Assembly: GCF_050948215.1 (NCBI RefSeq) | Contig: NW_027488787.1 | Span: 248,001 to 312,000 of the forward strand | Direction of reading: 5' to 3' | From: Halictus rubicundus | Taxonomy: Eukaryota; Arthropoda; Insecta; Hymenoptera; Halictidae | Length of the DNA stretch: 64,000 nucleotides | Shown: in pieces, positions 12,349 to 27,251 of the stretch | Layout of the letters: each line of letters begins with the position of its first letter | Numbering within the stretch: the stretch's first letter is position 1 | The notes under the pieces: model-generated | Seen by the model: the letters and a program-made list of their open reading frames with translations, nothing else | Database searches by the model: none | What the model was told of the DNA's origin: nothing | Position numbers and translations under genes: made by a program

Positions 12349-12825
12349 TCATCCTATTCGGTCCTGCATCCTGTCTGCATCCGCCGATTCAAGGTCGTCC
12401 TCGATGCCTCTCATGATAGGATTATCGATGAGTTGTCTTTCTCTCTTTCTCTCTTCCTCCTCTTTCTTTCTGAGGATGGTCCTACAAAATGAAGCGAAGA
12501 TTCTCCATGCTTTCTCGTCTTGAATTATTCCCCTCATCATTCTCTCCTTGGTCAGCGTCTCGGGCCTGGCTTTCAGGGCGTCGAGTAATGGCCTCCTCTC
12601 GTTGTCCCATTGTTGGCAGGTAATCAGGGTGTGCTCTGGAGTATCGGCTATTCCCGGGTGGTACCAGCAGTCGTCGTTCTCTGATTTTCCAATTCGTTTC
12701 CTGAAACAATTAAAAACTCCGTGCCCCGATAGGGCCTGGGTGGTGTAAAAGTCCAGGCTTCCATGTTTTCTATTGATCCATTCGTCTATGTTGGGGATTA
12801 GTGAGTGGGTCCACCTTCCCACATC
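12349..12825 (-). pseudogene. C-terminal remnant of LINE ORF2 (reverse transcriptase polyprotein)
   Basis: An open frame of ~158 codons ends at a TGA at 12349-12351. Its 5' end is set by the insertion junction with the satellite, not by a real start codon (the first usable start is a GTG at 12820-12822). The protein begins GRWTHSLIPNIDEW and continues DFYTTQALSGHGVF, the motif found after the reverse transcriptase domain in R1/Jockey-group ORF2 proteins (typically TQ.LSGHG.F). A Cys/His knuckle follows: C-W-Y-H, eight residues, H, four residues, C, then a tryptophan. Family members usually have CxxC at its first pair; here the second position is His. The tail is a charged KKEEEERKRERQ segment. 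The ORF2 endonuclease, polymerase and N-terminal parts are absent, so the product cannot be active. The frame has no stop or frameshift, which suggests a fairly young insertion. Confidence 0.85.
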
Positions 12826-12839
12826 ATCTTTCCTATCCT
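12826..12839. repeat. Target-site duplication, right copy (14 bp)
   Basis: ATCTTTCCTATCCT immediately follows the 5' truncation point of the LINE and is identical to 8325-8338. The satellite resumes here in exactly the phase expected from the uninterrupted copy at 7609. Confidence 0.85.
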
Positions 12840-13140
12840 ATTCTCTATCCTATCCTAACCTCTTTCCTATCCTACCCTCTATCCTATCCTATCCTCTATA
12901 ATATCGTATCCTCTATCATAATCTATCCTCTATCCTATAATATCATCTATCCTATCCTATTCTCTATCCTATCCCATCTTCTATCCTATAATATCCTCTA
13001 TCCTATCCAATCCTCTATTCTATACTCTATCCTATACTCTATCCTATCCTATCCTCTATCCTATACTATCCTCTACCCTATCCTATCCTCTATACTATCC
13101 TATCCACAATCCTATCCTATCCTCTATACTATCCTATCCT

Positions 13141-13980
13141 GTACCCTATCCTATCCGCTATCCTGTCGTATCCTCTATCCTATCCTATCGTCTATCGTAT
13201 CCTATCCTCTATCCTATCCAACCCCCTATCCTGTCCTATCCTCTATCATATCCTATCCTCAATCCTAACTTATCCTCTATCCTATCCTATCCTCAATCGT
13301 ATCCTATCCTCTATCCTATCCTATCTTGTATCCTATCCTATCCTCTATAATATCGTATCATCTATCATATCCTATCCTCTTGCCTATAATATCATCTACC
13401 CTATCCTCTATCCTATCCAATCCCCTATCCTATCCTCTATGCTGTCCTATCCTCTATCCTATCCTATCCTCAATCCTATCCTATCCTCGATAATATCGTA
13501 TCCTCTATCCTATAATATCATCTATCCTATCCTATTCTCTATCCTATCCTATCCTATCCTGTACCCTATCCTATCCGCTATCCTGTCCTATCCTCTATCC
13601 TATCCTATCGTCTATCGTATCCTATCCTCTATCCTATCCAATCCCCTATCCTGTCCTATCCTCTATCATATCCTATCCTCAATCCTAACTTATCCTCTAT
13701 CCTATCCTATCCTCAATCGTATCCTATCCTCTATCCTATCCTATCTTGTATCCTATCCTATCCTCTATAATATCGTATCATCTATCATATCCTATCCTCT
13801 TGCCTATAATATCATCTACCCTATCCTCTATCCTATCCAATCCCCTATCCTATCCTCTATGCTGTCCTATCCTCTATCCTATCCTATCCTCAATCCTATC
13901 CTATCCTCGATCATATCGTATCCTCTATCCTATAATATCATCTATCCTATCCTATTCTCTATCCTATCCTATCCTATCCT
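13141..13980 (+). repeat. 420-bp tandem duplication
   Basis: Two adjacent 420-bp copies (13141-13560 and 13561-13980) match nearly base for base. Differences include TGTCGTATCC against TGTCCTATCC near 13165/13585, and a GATAAT against GATCAT change near 13490/13911. The length equals twenty-four 17-mers plus one 12-mer. Confidence 0.88.
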
Positions 13981-16900
13981 CTATCGTATCCTATCCTCTA
14001 TCATATCCAATCCAATATCCTATCCTCTATCCAATCCTATCCTCTATCCTATCCTACCGTCTTTCCTATCCTATCCTCAATCCCATTCTATCCTCTATCC
14101 TATCCTATCCTCTATACTATCCTATCCTCTATCCTTTAATATCATCTATCCTATCCAATCCTCAACCCTATCCTATCCTCAATCCTATCCTATACTCAAT
14201 CCTATTCTATCCTCTATCCTATCCAATCCCCTATCCTATCCTGTATCCTATCCTATCCTCTATCCTGTCCTATCCTCTATCCTATCCTATCCCCAATCCT
14301 ATCCTATCCTCTATCATATCCTTTCCTCAATCCTATCCTATCCTCTATAATATCGTATCCTCTATCCTATAATATCATCTATCCTATCCTATCCTATCCT
14401 GTATCCTATTCTATCCTCTATAAAATCGTAACCTCTATCATATCCTATCCACTTTCCCATAATGTCACCTTTCCTATCCTATTCTCTATCCTATCTTATC
14501 CTCTATTATATCCTATCCTCTATCGTCTCCTATCATCTATCATATCCAATCCCCTATCCTATCATCTATCCTATCCTATTCTCTATCCTATCCTATCCTC
14601 TATCCTATCCGTTCGTCTATCGTATCCTATCCTCTATCCTATCCAATCCCCTAGCCTATCCTCTATCCTGTCCTATCCGCTATCCTATCCTATCCTGTAT
14701 CCTATAAGATCCTCTATCCTTTCCAATCCCCTATCCTGTCCTATCCTCAATCGTATCCTATCCTCTATCCTATCCTATCCTCTATAATACCGTATCGTCT
14801 ACCATATCCTATCCTCTTTCCCATAATTACATCTTTCCAATACTATTCTCTATCCTATCTTATCCTCTATCATATCCTATCCACTATCGTCTCCTATCCT
14901 CTATCATATCCAATCCCCTATCCTATCCTCTATCCTATCCCATCCTCTATCCTATTCTATCATTTATAATATCGTATCCTCTAACCTATAATATCATCTA
15001 TCCTATCCTATTCTCTATCCTATCCTATCCTATCCTCTATCGTATCCTATCCTCTATCATATCCAAACCTATATCCTATCCTATATCCTATCCTATCCTC
15101 TATCCTATCCTATCCTCTTTCCTATCCCATCCTCAATCCTATTCTATCCTCTATCCTATCCTATCCTCCATCCTATCCTATCCTCAATCCTAACCTATCC
15201 TCTATCCTATCCAGTCCCCTATCCTATCCTCTGCCCTATCCTGTATCATATCCTATCCTCAATCCTATCCTATCCTATTTCCTCTCCTATCCTCAATCCT
15301 GTCCACAATCCTATCCTTTCCTCTATCATAACCTATTCTCTATCTTATCCTATCCGCAATCCTATCCTATCCTCTATCCTATAATATCCTCTATCCTTTC
15401 CTATCCTGTATTCTATCCTATCCTCTGTAATATCGTATCCTCTATCATATCCTATCCTCTTTACCATAATATCATCTTTCCTATCCTATTCTCTATCCTA
15501 TCTTATACCCTATCCTATCCTATCCTCTATGATATCCAATCCCCTATCCTATTCTCTATCCTATCCTATCCACTATCCTAACCTATTCTCTATCATATCC
15601 TTTGTCCTATCCTATCCTCTATTATATCCAATCCCCTATCCTATCCTGTATCCTATCCTATCCTCTATCCTGTCCTATCCTCTATCCTATCCTATCCCCA
15701 ATCCTATCCTATAATCTATCCTATCCTATCCTCAATCCTATCCTATCCTCTATCCTATAATATCATCTATCCTATCCTTTTCTCTATCCTATCCTATCCT
15801 ATCCTGTATCCTATCCCATCCCCTATAAAATCGTAACCTCTATCATATCCTATCCACTTTCCCATAATATCACCTTTCCTATCCTATTCTCTATCCTATC
15901 TTATCCTCTATCCTATCCTATCCTCTATCGTCTCCTATCCTCTATCATATCCAATCCCCTATCCTATCCGCTATCCTATCCAATCCCCTATCCTATCCTG
16001 TATCCTATCCTATCCTCTATCCTGTCCTATCCTCTATCCTATCCTATCCCCAATCCTATCCTATAATCTATCCTATCCTATCCTCAATCCTATCCTATCC
16101 TCTATCCTATCCTTTTCTCTATCCTATCCTATCCTATCCTGTATCCTATCCTATCCCCTATAAAATCGTAACCTCTATCATATCCTATCCACTTTCCCAT
16201 AATATCACCTTTCCTATCCTATTCTCTATCCTATCTTATCCTCTATTATATCCTATCCTCTATCGTCTCCTATCCTCTATCATATCAAACCCCCTATCCT
16301 ATCATCTATCCTATCCTATTCTCTATCCTATCCTATCCTCTATCCTATCCTATCGTCTATCGTATCCTATCCTCTATCCTATCCAATCCCCTAGCCTATC
16401 CTCTATCCTGTCCTATCCTCTATCCTATCCTATCCTCAATTCTATCATATCTTCTATTGTATCCTATCCTCAATCCCATCCTATGCTCTATCCTATCCTA
16501 TCCTCTATACTATCCTATCATCTATCCTATCCAATCCTCAACCCTATCCTATCCTCAATCCTATCCTATACTCTATCCTATCCTATCCGCAATCCTATCC
16601 TATCCTCCATCCTATAATATCCTCTATCCTTTCCAATCCCCTATCCTATCCTCTATCCTGTCCTATCCTCTATCATATCCAATCCCCTATCGTATCATCT
16701 ATTATATCCTATTCTCTATCCTATCCTATCCTCAATCCTATCCTATCCTCTATCCTATCCTATCCTGTATCCTATCCTATTATCTATAATACCGTATCCT
16801 CTATCACATCCTATCCTCTTTCCCATAATATCACCTTTCCTATCCTATTCTCTATCCTATCTTATCCTCTATTATATCCTATCCTCTATCGTCTCCTATC

Positions 16901-18361
16901 CTCTATCATATCCAATCCCCTATCCTATCATCTATCCTATCCCATTCTCTATCCTATCCTATCCTCTATCTTATCCTATCGTCTATCGTATCCTATCCTC
17001 TATCCTATCGTCTATCGTATCCTATCCTCTATCCTATCCAATCCCCTATCCTATCCTCTATCCTGTCCTATCCATCTATCCTATCCTATCATCAATCCTA
17101 TCCTATCTTCTATCCTATCCTATCCTCTATCCTATCCTATCCTCTATACTATCCTATCATCTATCCTATCCAATCCTCAACCCTATCCTATCCTCTATCC
17201 TATCCTATACTCTATCCTATCCTATCCGCAATCCTATCCTATCCTCAATCCTATCCTATACTCTATCTTATCCTATCCGCAATCCTATCCTATCCTGTAT
17301 CCTATAAGATCCTCTATCCTTTCCAATCCCCTATCCTGTCCTATCCTCAATCGTATCCTATCCTCTATCCTATCCTATCCTCTATAATACCGTATCGTCT
17401 ACCATATCCTATCCTCTTTCCCATAATATCATCTTTCCAATACTATTCTCTATCCTATCTTATCCTCTATCATATCCTATCCACTATCGTCTCCTATCCT
17501 CTATCATATCCAATCCCCTATCCTATCCTCTATCCTATCCTATCCTCTATCCTATTCTATCATTTATAATATCGTATCCTCCAACCTATAATATCATCTA
17601 TCCTATCCTATTCTCTATCCTATCCTATCCTATCCTCTATCGTATCCTATCCTCTATCATATCCAAACCTATATCCTATCCTATATCCTATCCTATCCTC
17701 TATCCTATCCTATCCTCTTTCCTATCCCATCCTCAATCCTATTCTATCCTCTATCCTATCCTATCCTCCATCCTATCCTATCCTCAATCCTAACCTATCC
17801 TCTATCCTATCCAGTCCCCTATCCTATCCTCTGCCCTATCCTGTATCATATCCTATCCTCAATCCTATCCTATCCTATTTCCTCTCCTATCCTCAATCCT
17901 ATCCACAATCCTATCCTTTCCTCTATCATAACCTATTCTCTATCCTATCCTATCCGCAATCCTATCCTATCCTCTATCCTATAATATCCTCTATCCTTTC
18001 CTATCCTGTATTCTATCCTATCCTCTGTAATATCGTATCCTCTATCATATCCTATCCTCTTTACCATAATATCATCTTTCCTATCCTATTCTCTATACTA
18101 TCTTACACCCTATCCTATCCTATCCTCTATCATATCCAATCCCCTATCCTAACCTATTCTCTATCATATCCTTTGTCCTATCCTATCCTCTATTATATCC
18201 AATCCCCTATCCTATCCTGTATCCTATACTATCCTCTATCCTGGCCTATCCTCTATCCTATCATATCCCCAATCCTATCCTATAATCTATCCTATCCTAT
18301 CCTCAATCCTATCCTATCCTCTATCCTATAATATCATCTATCCTATCCTTTTCTCTATCCT

Positions 18362-18620
18362 ATCCTATCCTATCCTCTATCCTATCCTATCCTGTATCCT
18401 ATCCTATCCTCTATCCTATCCTATCCTCTATCCTATCCTATCCTCTATCCTATCCTATCCTCTATCCTATCCTATCCTCTACCCTATCCTATCCTCTATC
18501 CTATCCTATCCTCTATCCTATCCTATCCTCTATCCTATCCTATCCTCTATCCTATCCTATCCTCTATCCTATCCTATCCTCTATCCTATCCTATCCTCTA
18601 TCCTATCCTATCCTCTATCC
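18362..18620 (+). repeat. Homogeneous 17-mer tract, short type (first A half-unit)
   Basis: About 15 near-perfect consecutive TATCCTATCCTATCCTC units with one GTATCC and one CTACCC variant. It ends at the variant CTCTCCAATTAGC. The same short-type tract recurs at about 24500-24752. Confidence 0.88.
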
Positions 18621-21124
18621 TCTCCAATTAGCTATCCTATCCTCTATCCTATCCTTTCCTCTATCCTATCCTATCCTCTATCCTGTCCTATGCTGTATCC
18701 TATCCAATCCCCTATCCTATCCTCAATCCTATCATATCCTCTATCCTATCCTCAATCCTGTCCTCAATCCTATCCTATCCTATACTATCCTCTATTCTAT
18801 CCTATCCCCTATCCTATAATATCATCTATCCTATCCTATCCTCTATCCTATCCTATCCTCTATCCTATCCTATCGTCCATCCTATCCTATCCTCTATCCT
18901 ATCCTATTCTCTATCCTCTCCAATTACCTATCCTATCCTCTATCCTATCCTTTCCTCTCTCCTATCCTATCGTCTATCTTATCCTATCCACTTTCCTATC
19001 CTATCCTCTTTCCTATTCTATCCTCTATCCTATCCTATCCTCAATCCTATCCTATCCTCTATCCTACAATATCCTCTATCTAATCCTATCCTCTGTCATC
19101 TATCCTATCCAATCGCCTATCCTATCCTCTACCCTATCCTATCCTCAATCCTATCCTATCCTCTATCCTATCCTATCCTCTATACTATCCTATCATCTAT
19201 CCTATCCAATACTCAACCCTATCCTATCCTCAATCCTATCCTATACTCTATCCTATCCTATCCTGTATCCTATCCTATCATCTATAATACCGTATCCTCT
19301 ATCATATCCAATCCCCTATCCTATCCGCTATCCTATCCAATCCCCTATCCTATCCTGTATCCTATCCTATCCTCTATCCTGTCCTATCCTCTATCCTATC
19401 CTATCCCCAATCCTATCCTATAATCTATCCTATCCTATCCTCAATCCTATCCTATCCTCTATCCTATAATATCATCTATCCTATCCTTTTCTCTATCCTA
19501 TCCTATCCTATCCTGTATCCTATCCTATCCCCTATAAAATCGTAATCTCTATCATATCCTATCCACTTTCCCATAATATCACCTTTCCTATCCTATTCTC
19601 TATCCTATCTTATCCTCTATTATATCCTATCCTCTATCGTCTCCTATCCTCTATCATATCCTATCCTCTATCGTCTCCTATCCTCTATCATATCCAATCC
19701 CCTATCCTATCATCTATCCTATCCCATTCTCTATCCTATCCTATCGTCTATCGTATCCTATCCTCTATCCTATCGTCTATCGTATCCTATCCTCTATCCT
19801 ATCCAATCCCCTATCCTATCCTCTATCCTGTCCTATCCATCTATCCTATCCTATCCCCAATCCTATCCTATCTTCTATCCTATCCTATCCTCTATCCTAT
19901 CCTATCCTCTATACTATCCTATCATCTATCCTATCCAATCCTCAACCCTATCCTATCCTCTATCCTATCCTATACTCTATCCTAACATATCCGCAATCCT
20001 ATCCTATCCTCAATCCTATCCTATACTCTATCTTATCCTATCCGCAATCCTATCCTATCCTGTATCCTATAAGATCCTCTATCCTTTCCAATCCCCTATC
20101 CTGTCCTATCCTCAATCGTATCCTATCCTCTATCCTATCCTATCCTCTATAATACCGTATCGTCTACCATATCCTATCCTCTTTCCCATAATTACATCTT
20201 TCCAATACTATTCTCTATCCTATCTTATCCTCTATCATATCCTATCCACTATCGTCTCCTATCCTCTATCATATCCAATCCCCTATCCTATCCTCTATCC
20301 TATCCCATCCTCTATCCTATTCTATCATTTATAATATCGTATCCTCTAACCTATAATATCATCTATCCTATCCTATTCTCTATCCTATCCTATCCTATCC
20401 TCTATCGTATCCTATCCTCTATCATATCCAAACCTATATCCTATCCTATATCCTATCCTATCCTCTATCCTATCCTATCCTCTTTCCTATCCCATCCTCA
20501 ATCCTATTCTATCCTCTATCCTATCCTATCCTCCATCCTATCCTATCCTCAATCCTAACCTATCCTCTATCCTATCCAGTCCCCTATCCTATCCTCTGCC
20601 CTATCCTGTATCATATCCTATCCTCAATCCTATCCTATCCTATTTCCTCTCCTATCCTCAATCCTATCCACAATCCTATCCTTTCCTCTATCATAACCTA
20701 TTCTCTATCCTATCCTATCCGCAATCCTATCCTATCCTCTATCCTATAATATCCTCTATCCTTTCCTATCCTGTATTCTATCCTATCCTCTGTAATATCG
20801 TATCCTCTATCATATCCTATCCTCTTTACCATAATATCATCTTTCCTATCCTATTCTCTATACTATCTTACACCCTATCCTATCCTATCCTCTATCATAT
20901 CCAATCCCCTATCCTAACCTATTCTCTATCATATCCTTTGTCCTATCCTATCCTCTATTATATCCAATCCCCTATCCTATCCTGTATCCTATACTATCCT
21001 CTATCCTGGCCTATCCTCTATCCTATCATATCCCCAATCCTATCCTATAATCTATCCTATCCTATCCTCAATCCTATCCTATCCTCTATCCTATAATATC
21101 ATCTATCCTATCCTTTTCTCTATC

Positions 21125-21543
21125 CTATCCTATCCTATCCTCTATCCTCTCCTATCCTGTATCCTATCCTATCCTCTATCCTATCCTATCCTCTATCCTA
21201 TCCTATCCTCTATCCTATCCTATCCTCTATCCTATCCTATCCTCTACCCTATCCTATCCTCTATCCTATCCTATCCTCTATCCTATCCTATCCTCTATCC
21301 TATCCTATCCTCTATCCTATCCTATCCTCTATCCTATCCTATCCTCTATCCTATCCTATCCTCTATCCTATCCTATCCTCTATCCTATCCTATCCTCTAC
21401 CCTATCCTATCCTCTATCCTATCCTATCCTTTATCCTATCCTATCCTCTATCCTATCCTATCCTCTATCCTATCCTATCCTCTATCCTATCCTATCCTCT
21501 ATCCTATCCTATCCTCTATCCTATCCTATCCTCTATCCTCTCC
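21125..21543 (+). repeat. Homogeneous 17-mer tract, long type (first B half-unit)
   Basis: Near-perfect 17-mers over ~420 bp. It has two CTACCC-variant units and a CCTTTATCC unit, so it looks like the short tract with an internal duplication of roughly ten units. It ends at the same CTCTCCAATTAGC word. Confidence 0.88.
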
Positions 21544-24499
21544 AATTAGCTATCCTATCCTCTATCCTATCCTTTCCTCTATCCTATCCTATCCTCTATC
21601 CTGTCCTATGCTGTATCCTATCCAATCCCCTATCCTATCCTCAATCCTATCATATCCTCTATCCTATCCTCAATCCTGTCCTCAATCCTATCCTATCCTA
21701 TACTATCCTCTATTCTATCCTATCCCCTATCCTATAATATCATCTATCCTATCCTATCCTCTATCCTATCCTATCCTCTATCCTATCCTATCGTCCATCC
21801 TATCCTATCCTCTATCCTATCCTATTCTCTATCCTCTCCAATTACCTATCCTATCCTCTATCCTATCCTTTCCTCTCTCCTATCCTATCGTCTATCTTAT
21901 CCTATCCACTTTCCTATCCTATCCTCTTTCCTATTCTATCCTCTATCCTATCCTATCCTCAATCCTATCCTATCCTCTATCCTACAATATCCTCTATCTA
22001 ATCCTATCCTCTGTCATCTATCCTATCCAATCGCCTATCCTATCCTCTACCCTATCCTATCCTCAATCCTATCCTATCCTCTATCCTATCCTATCCTCTA
22101 TACTATCCTATCATCTATCCTATCCAATACTCAACCCTATCCTATCCTCAATCCTATCCTATACTCTATCCTATCCTATCCTGTATCCTATCCTATCATC
22201 TATAATACCGTATCCTCTATCATATCCAATCCCCTATCCTATCCGCTATCCTATCCAATCCCCTATCCTATCCTGTATCCTATCCTATCCTCTATCCTGT
22301 CCTATCCTCTATCCTATCCTATCCCCAATCCTATCCTATAATCTATCCTATCCTATCCTCAATCCTATCCTATCCTCTATCCTATAATATCATCTATCCT
22401 ATCCTTTTCTCTATCCTATCCTATCCTATCCTGTATCCTATCCTATCCCCTATAAAATCGTAATCTCTATCATATCCTATCCACTTTCCCATAATATCAC
22501 CTTTCCTATCCTATTCTCTATCCTATCTTATCCTCTATTATATCCTATCCTCTATCGTCTCCTATCCTCTATCATATCCAAACCTATATCCTATCCTATA
22601 TCCTATCCTATCCTCAATCCCATCCTATCCTCTATCCTATCCTATCCTCTATACTATCCTATCATCTATCCTATCCAATCCTCAACCCTATCCTATCCTC
22701 AATCCTATCCTATACTCTATCCTATCCTATCCGCAATCCTATCCTATCCTCCATCCTATAATATCCTCTATCCTTTCCAATCCCCTATCCTATCCTCTAT
22801 CCTGTCCTATCCTCTATCATATCCAATCCCCTATCGTATCATCTATTATATCCTATTCTCTATCCTATCCTATCCTCAATCCTATCCTATCCTCTATCCT
22901 ATCCTATCCTGTATCCTATCCTATTATCTATAATACCGTATCCTCTATCACATCCTATCCTCTTTCCCATAATATCACCTTTCCTATCCTATTCTCTATC
23001 CTATCTTATCCTCTATTATATCCTATCCTCTATCGTCTCCTATCCTCTATCATATCCAATCCCCTATCCTATCATCTATCCTATCCCATTCTCTATCCTA
23101 TCCTATCCTCTATCTTATCCTATCGTCTATCGTATCCTATCCTCTATCCTATCGTCTATCGTATCCTATCCTCTATCCTATCCAATCCCCTATCCTATCC
23201 TCTATCCTGTCCTATCCATCTATCCTATCCTATCCTCAATCCTATCCTATCTTCTATCCTATCCTATCCTCTATCCTATCCTATCCTCTATACTATCCTA
23301 TCATCTATCCTATCCAATCCTCAACCCTATCCTATCCTCTATCCTATCCTATACTCTATCCTATCCTATCCGCAATCCTATCCTATCCTCAATCCTATCC
23401 TATACTCTATCTTATCCTATCCGCAATCCTATCCTATCCTGTATCCTATAAGATCCTCTATCCTTTCCAATCCCCTATCCTGTCCTATCCTCAATCGTAT
23501 CCTATCCTCTATCCTATCCTATCCTCTATAATACCGTATCGTCTACCATATCCTATCCTCTTTCCCATAATATCATCTTTCCAATACTATTCTCTATCCT
23601 ATCTTATCCTCTATCATATCCTATCCACTATCGTCTCCTATCCTCTATCATATCCAATCCCCTATCCTATCCTCTATCCTATCCTATCCTCTATCCTATT
23701 CTATCATTTATAATATCGTATCCTCCAACCTATAATATCATCTATCCTATCCTATTCTCTATCCTATCCTATCCTATCCTCTATCGTATCCTATCCTCTA
23801 TCATATCCAAACCTATATCCTATCCTATATCCTATCCTATCCTCTATCCTATCCTATCCTCTTTCCTATCCCATCCTCAATCCTATTCTATCCTCTATCC
23901 TATCCTATCCTCCATCCTATCCTATCCTCAATCCTAACCTATCCTCTATCCTATCCAGTCCCCTATCCTATCCTCTGCCCTATCCTGTATCATATCCTAT
24001 CCTCAATCCTATCCTATCCTATTTCCTCTCCTATCCTCAATCCTATCCACAATCCTATCCTTTCCTCTATCATAACCTATTCTCTATCCTATCCTATCCG
24101 CAATCCTATCCTATCCTCTATCCTATAATATCCTCTATCCTTTCCTATCCTGTATTCTATCCTATCCTCTGTAATATCGTATCCTCTATCATATCCTATC
24201 CTCTTTACCATAATATCATCTTTCCTATCCTATTCTCTATACTATCTTACACCCTATCCTATCCTATCCTCTATCATATCCAATCCCCTATCCTAACCTA
24301 TTCTCTATCATATCCTTTGTCCTATCCTATCCTCTATTATATCCAATCCCCTATCCTATCCTGTATCCTATACTATCCTCTATCCTGGCCTATCCTCTAT
24401 CCTATCATATCCCCAATCCTATCCTATAATCTATCCTATCCTATCCTCAATCCTATCCTATCCTCTATCCTATAATATCATCTATCCTATCCTTTTCTC

Positions 24500-24752
24500 T
24501 ATCCTATCCTATCCTATCCTCTATCCTATCCTATCCTGTATCCTATCCTATCCTCTATCCTATCCTATCCTCTATCCTATCCTATCCTCTATCCTATCCT
24601 ATCCTCTATCCTATCCTATCATCTACCCTATCCTATCCTCTATCCTATCCTATCCTCTATCCTATCCTATCCTCTATCCTATCCTATCCTCTATCCTATC
24701 CTATCCTCTATCCTATCCTATCCTCTATCCTATCCTATCCTCTATCCTCTCC
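24500..24752 (+). repeat. Homogeneous 17-mer tract, short type (second A half-unit)
   Basis: Counterpart of the tract at 18362, one unit shorter. It carries an ATCTACCC variant where the other carries CTCTACCC. Confidence 0.85.
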
Positions 24753-27251
24753 AATTAGCTATCCTATCCTCTATCCTATCCTTTCCTCTATCCTATCCTA
24801 TCCTCTATCCTGTCCTATGCTGTATCCTATCCAATCCCCTATCCTATCCTCAATCCTATCATATCCTCTATCCTATCCTCAATCCTGTCCTCAATCCTAT
24901 CCTATCCTATACTATCCTCTATTCTATCCTATCCCCTATCCTATAATATCATCTATCCTATCCTATCCTCTATCCTATCCTATCCTCTATCCTATCCTAT
25001 CGTCCATCCTATCCTATCCTCTATCCTATCCTATTCTCTATCCTCTCCAATTACCTATCCTATCCTCTATCCTATCCTTTCCTCTCTCCTATCCTATCGT
25101 CTATCTTATCCTATCCACTTTCCTATCCTATCCTCTTTCCTATTCTATCCTCTATCCTATCCTATCCTCAATCCTATCCTATCCTCTATCCTACAATATC
25201 CTCTATCTAATCCTATCCTCTGTCATCTATCCTATCCAATCGCCTATCCTATCCTCTACCCTATCCTATCCTCAATCCTATCCTATCCTCTATCCTATCC
25301 TATCCTCTATACTATCCTATCATCTATCCTATCCAATACTCAACCCTATCCTATCCTCAATCCTATCCTATACTCTATCCTATCCTATCCTGTATCCTAT
25401 CCTATCATCTATAATACCGTATCCTCTATCATATCCAATCCCCTATCCTATCCGCTATCCTATCCAATCCCCTATCCTATCCTGTATCCTATCCTATCCT
25501 CTATCCTGTCCTATCCTCTATCCTATCCTATCCCCAATCCTATCCTATAATCTATCCTATCCTATCCTCAATCCTATCCTATCCTCTATCCTATAATATC
25601 ATCTATCCTATCCTTTTCTCTATCCTATCCTATCCTATCCTGTATCCTATCCTATCCCCTATAAAATCGTAATCTCTATCATATCCTATCCACTTTCCCA
25701 TAATATCACCTTTCCTATCCTATTCTCTATCCTATCTTATCCTCTATTATATCCTATCCTCTATCGTCTCCTATCCTCTATCATATCCTATCCTCTATCG
25801 TCTCCTATCCTCTATCATATCCAATCCCCTATCCTATCATCTATCCTATCCCATTCTCTATCCTATCCTATCGTCTATCGTATCCTATCCTCTATCCTAT
25901 CGTCTATCGTATCCTATCCTCTATCCTATCCAATCCCCTATCCTATCCTCTATCCTGTCCTATCCATCTATCCTATCCTATCCCCAATCCTATCCTATCT
26001 TCTATCCTATCCTATCCTCTATCCTATCCTATCCTCTATACTATCCTATCATCTATCCTATCCAATCCTCAACCCTATCCTATCCTCTATCCTATCCTAT
26101 ACTCTATCCTAACATATCCGCAATCCTATCCTATCCTCAATCCTATCCTATACTCTATCTTATCCTATCCGCAATCCTATCCTATCCTGTATCCTATAAG
26201 ATCCTCTATCCTTTCCAATCCCCTATCCTGTCCTATCCTCAATCGTATCCTATCCTCTATCCTATCCTATCCTCTATAATACCGTATCGTCTACCATATC
26301 CTATCCTCTTTCCCATAATTACATCTTTCCAATACTATTCTCTATCCTATCTTATCCTCTATCATATCCTATCCACTATCGTCTCCTATCCTCTATCATA
26401 TCCAATCCCCTATCCTATCCTCTATCCTATCCCATCCTCTATCCTATTCTATCATTTATAATATCGTATCCTCTAACCTATAATATCATCTATCCTATCC
26501 TATTCTCTATCCTATCCTATCCTATCCTCTATCGTATCCTATCCTCTATCATATCCAAACCTATATCCTATCCTATATCCTATCCTATCCTCTATCCTAT
26601 CCTATCCTCTTTCCTATCCCATCCTCAATCCTATTCTATCCTCTATCCTATCCTATCCTCCATCCTATCCTATCCTCAATCCTAACCTATCCTCTATCCT
26701 GTCCAGTCCCCTATCCTATCCTCTGCCCTATCCTGAATCATATCCTATCCTCAATCCTATCCTATCCTATTTCCTCTCCTATCCTCAATCCTATCCACAA
26801 TCCTATCCTTTCCTCTATCATAACCTATTCTCTATCCTATCCTATCCGCAATCCTATCCTATCCTCTATCCTATAATATCCTCTATCCTTTCCTATCCTG
26901 TATTCTATCCTATCCTCTGTAATATCGTATCCTCTATCATATCCTATCCTCTTTACCATAATATCATCTTTCCTATCCTATTCTCTATACTATCTTACAC
27001 CCTATCCTATCCTATCCTCTATCATATCCAATCCCCTATCCTAACCTATTCTCTATCATATCCTTTGTCCTATCCTATCCTCTATTATATCCAATCCCCT
27101 ATCCTATCCTGTATCCTATACTATCCTCTATCCTGGCCTATCCTCTATCCTATCATATCCCCAATCCTATCCTATAATCTATCCTATCCTATCCTCAATC
27201 CTATCCTATCCTCTATCCTATAATATCATCTATCCTATCCTTTTCTCTATC

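Larger units (their letters stand above)
8339..12825 (-). mobile_element. 5'-truncated R1/Jockey-type non-LTR retrotransposon
   Basis: This is a 4,487-bp non-satellite insertion. Read on the minus strand it begins inside the 3' end of ORF2, runs through ~4 kb of non-coding sequence and ends in a run of 8-9 A (T-run at 8338-8346 on +). An exact 14-bp target duplication flanks it (8325-8338 and 12826-12839). The paralogous array copy at 7609 has the same flank without the insertion. Truncation at the 5' end, a poly(A) tail and target duplication are the signature of target-primed reverse transcription. The exact clade (R1 or a related Jockey-group lineage) cannot be fixed because the reverse transcriptase and endonuclease domains are missing. 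The unusual length of the 3' part leaves open that other repeats are nested in it. Confidence 0.88.

Noticed and set aside
12314..12748. Frames at 12314-12523 (+), 12482-12709 (-) and 12548-12748 (+)
   Set aside because: They are shadows of the ORF2 remnant at 12349-12825.
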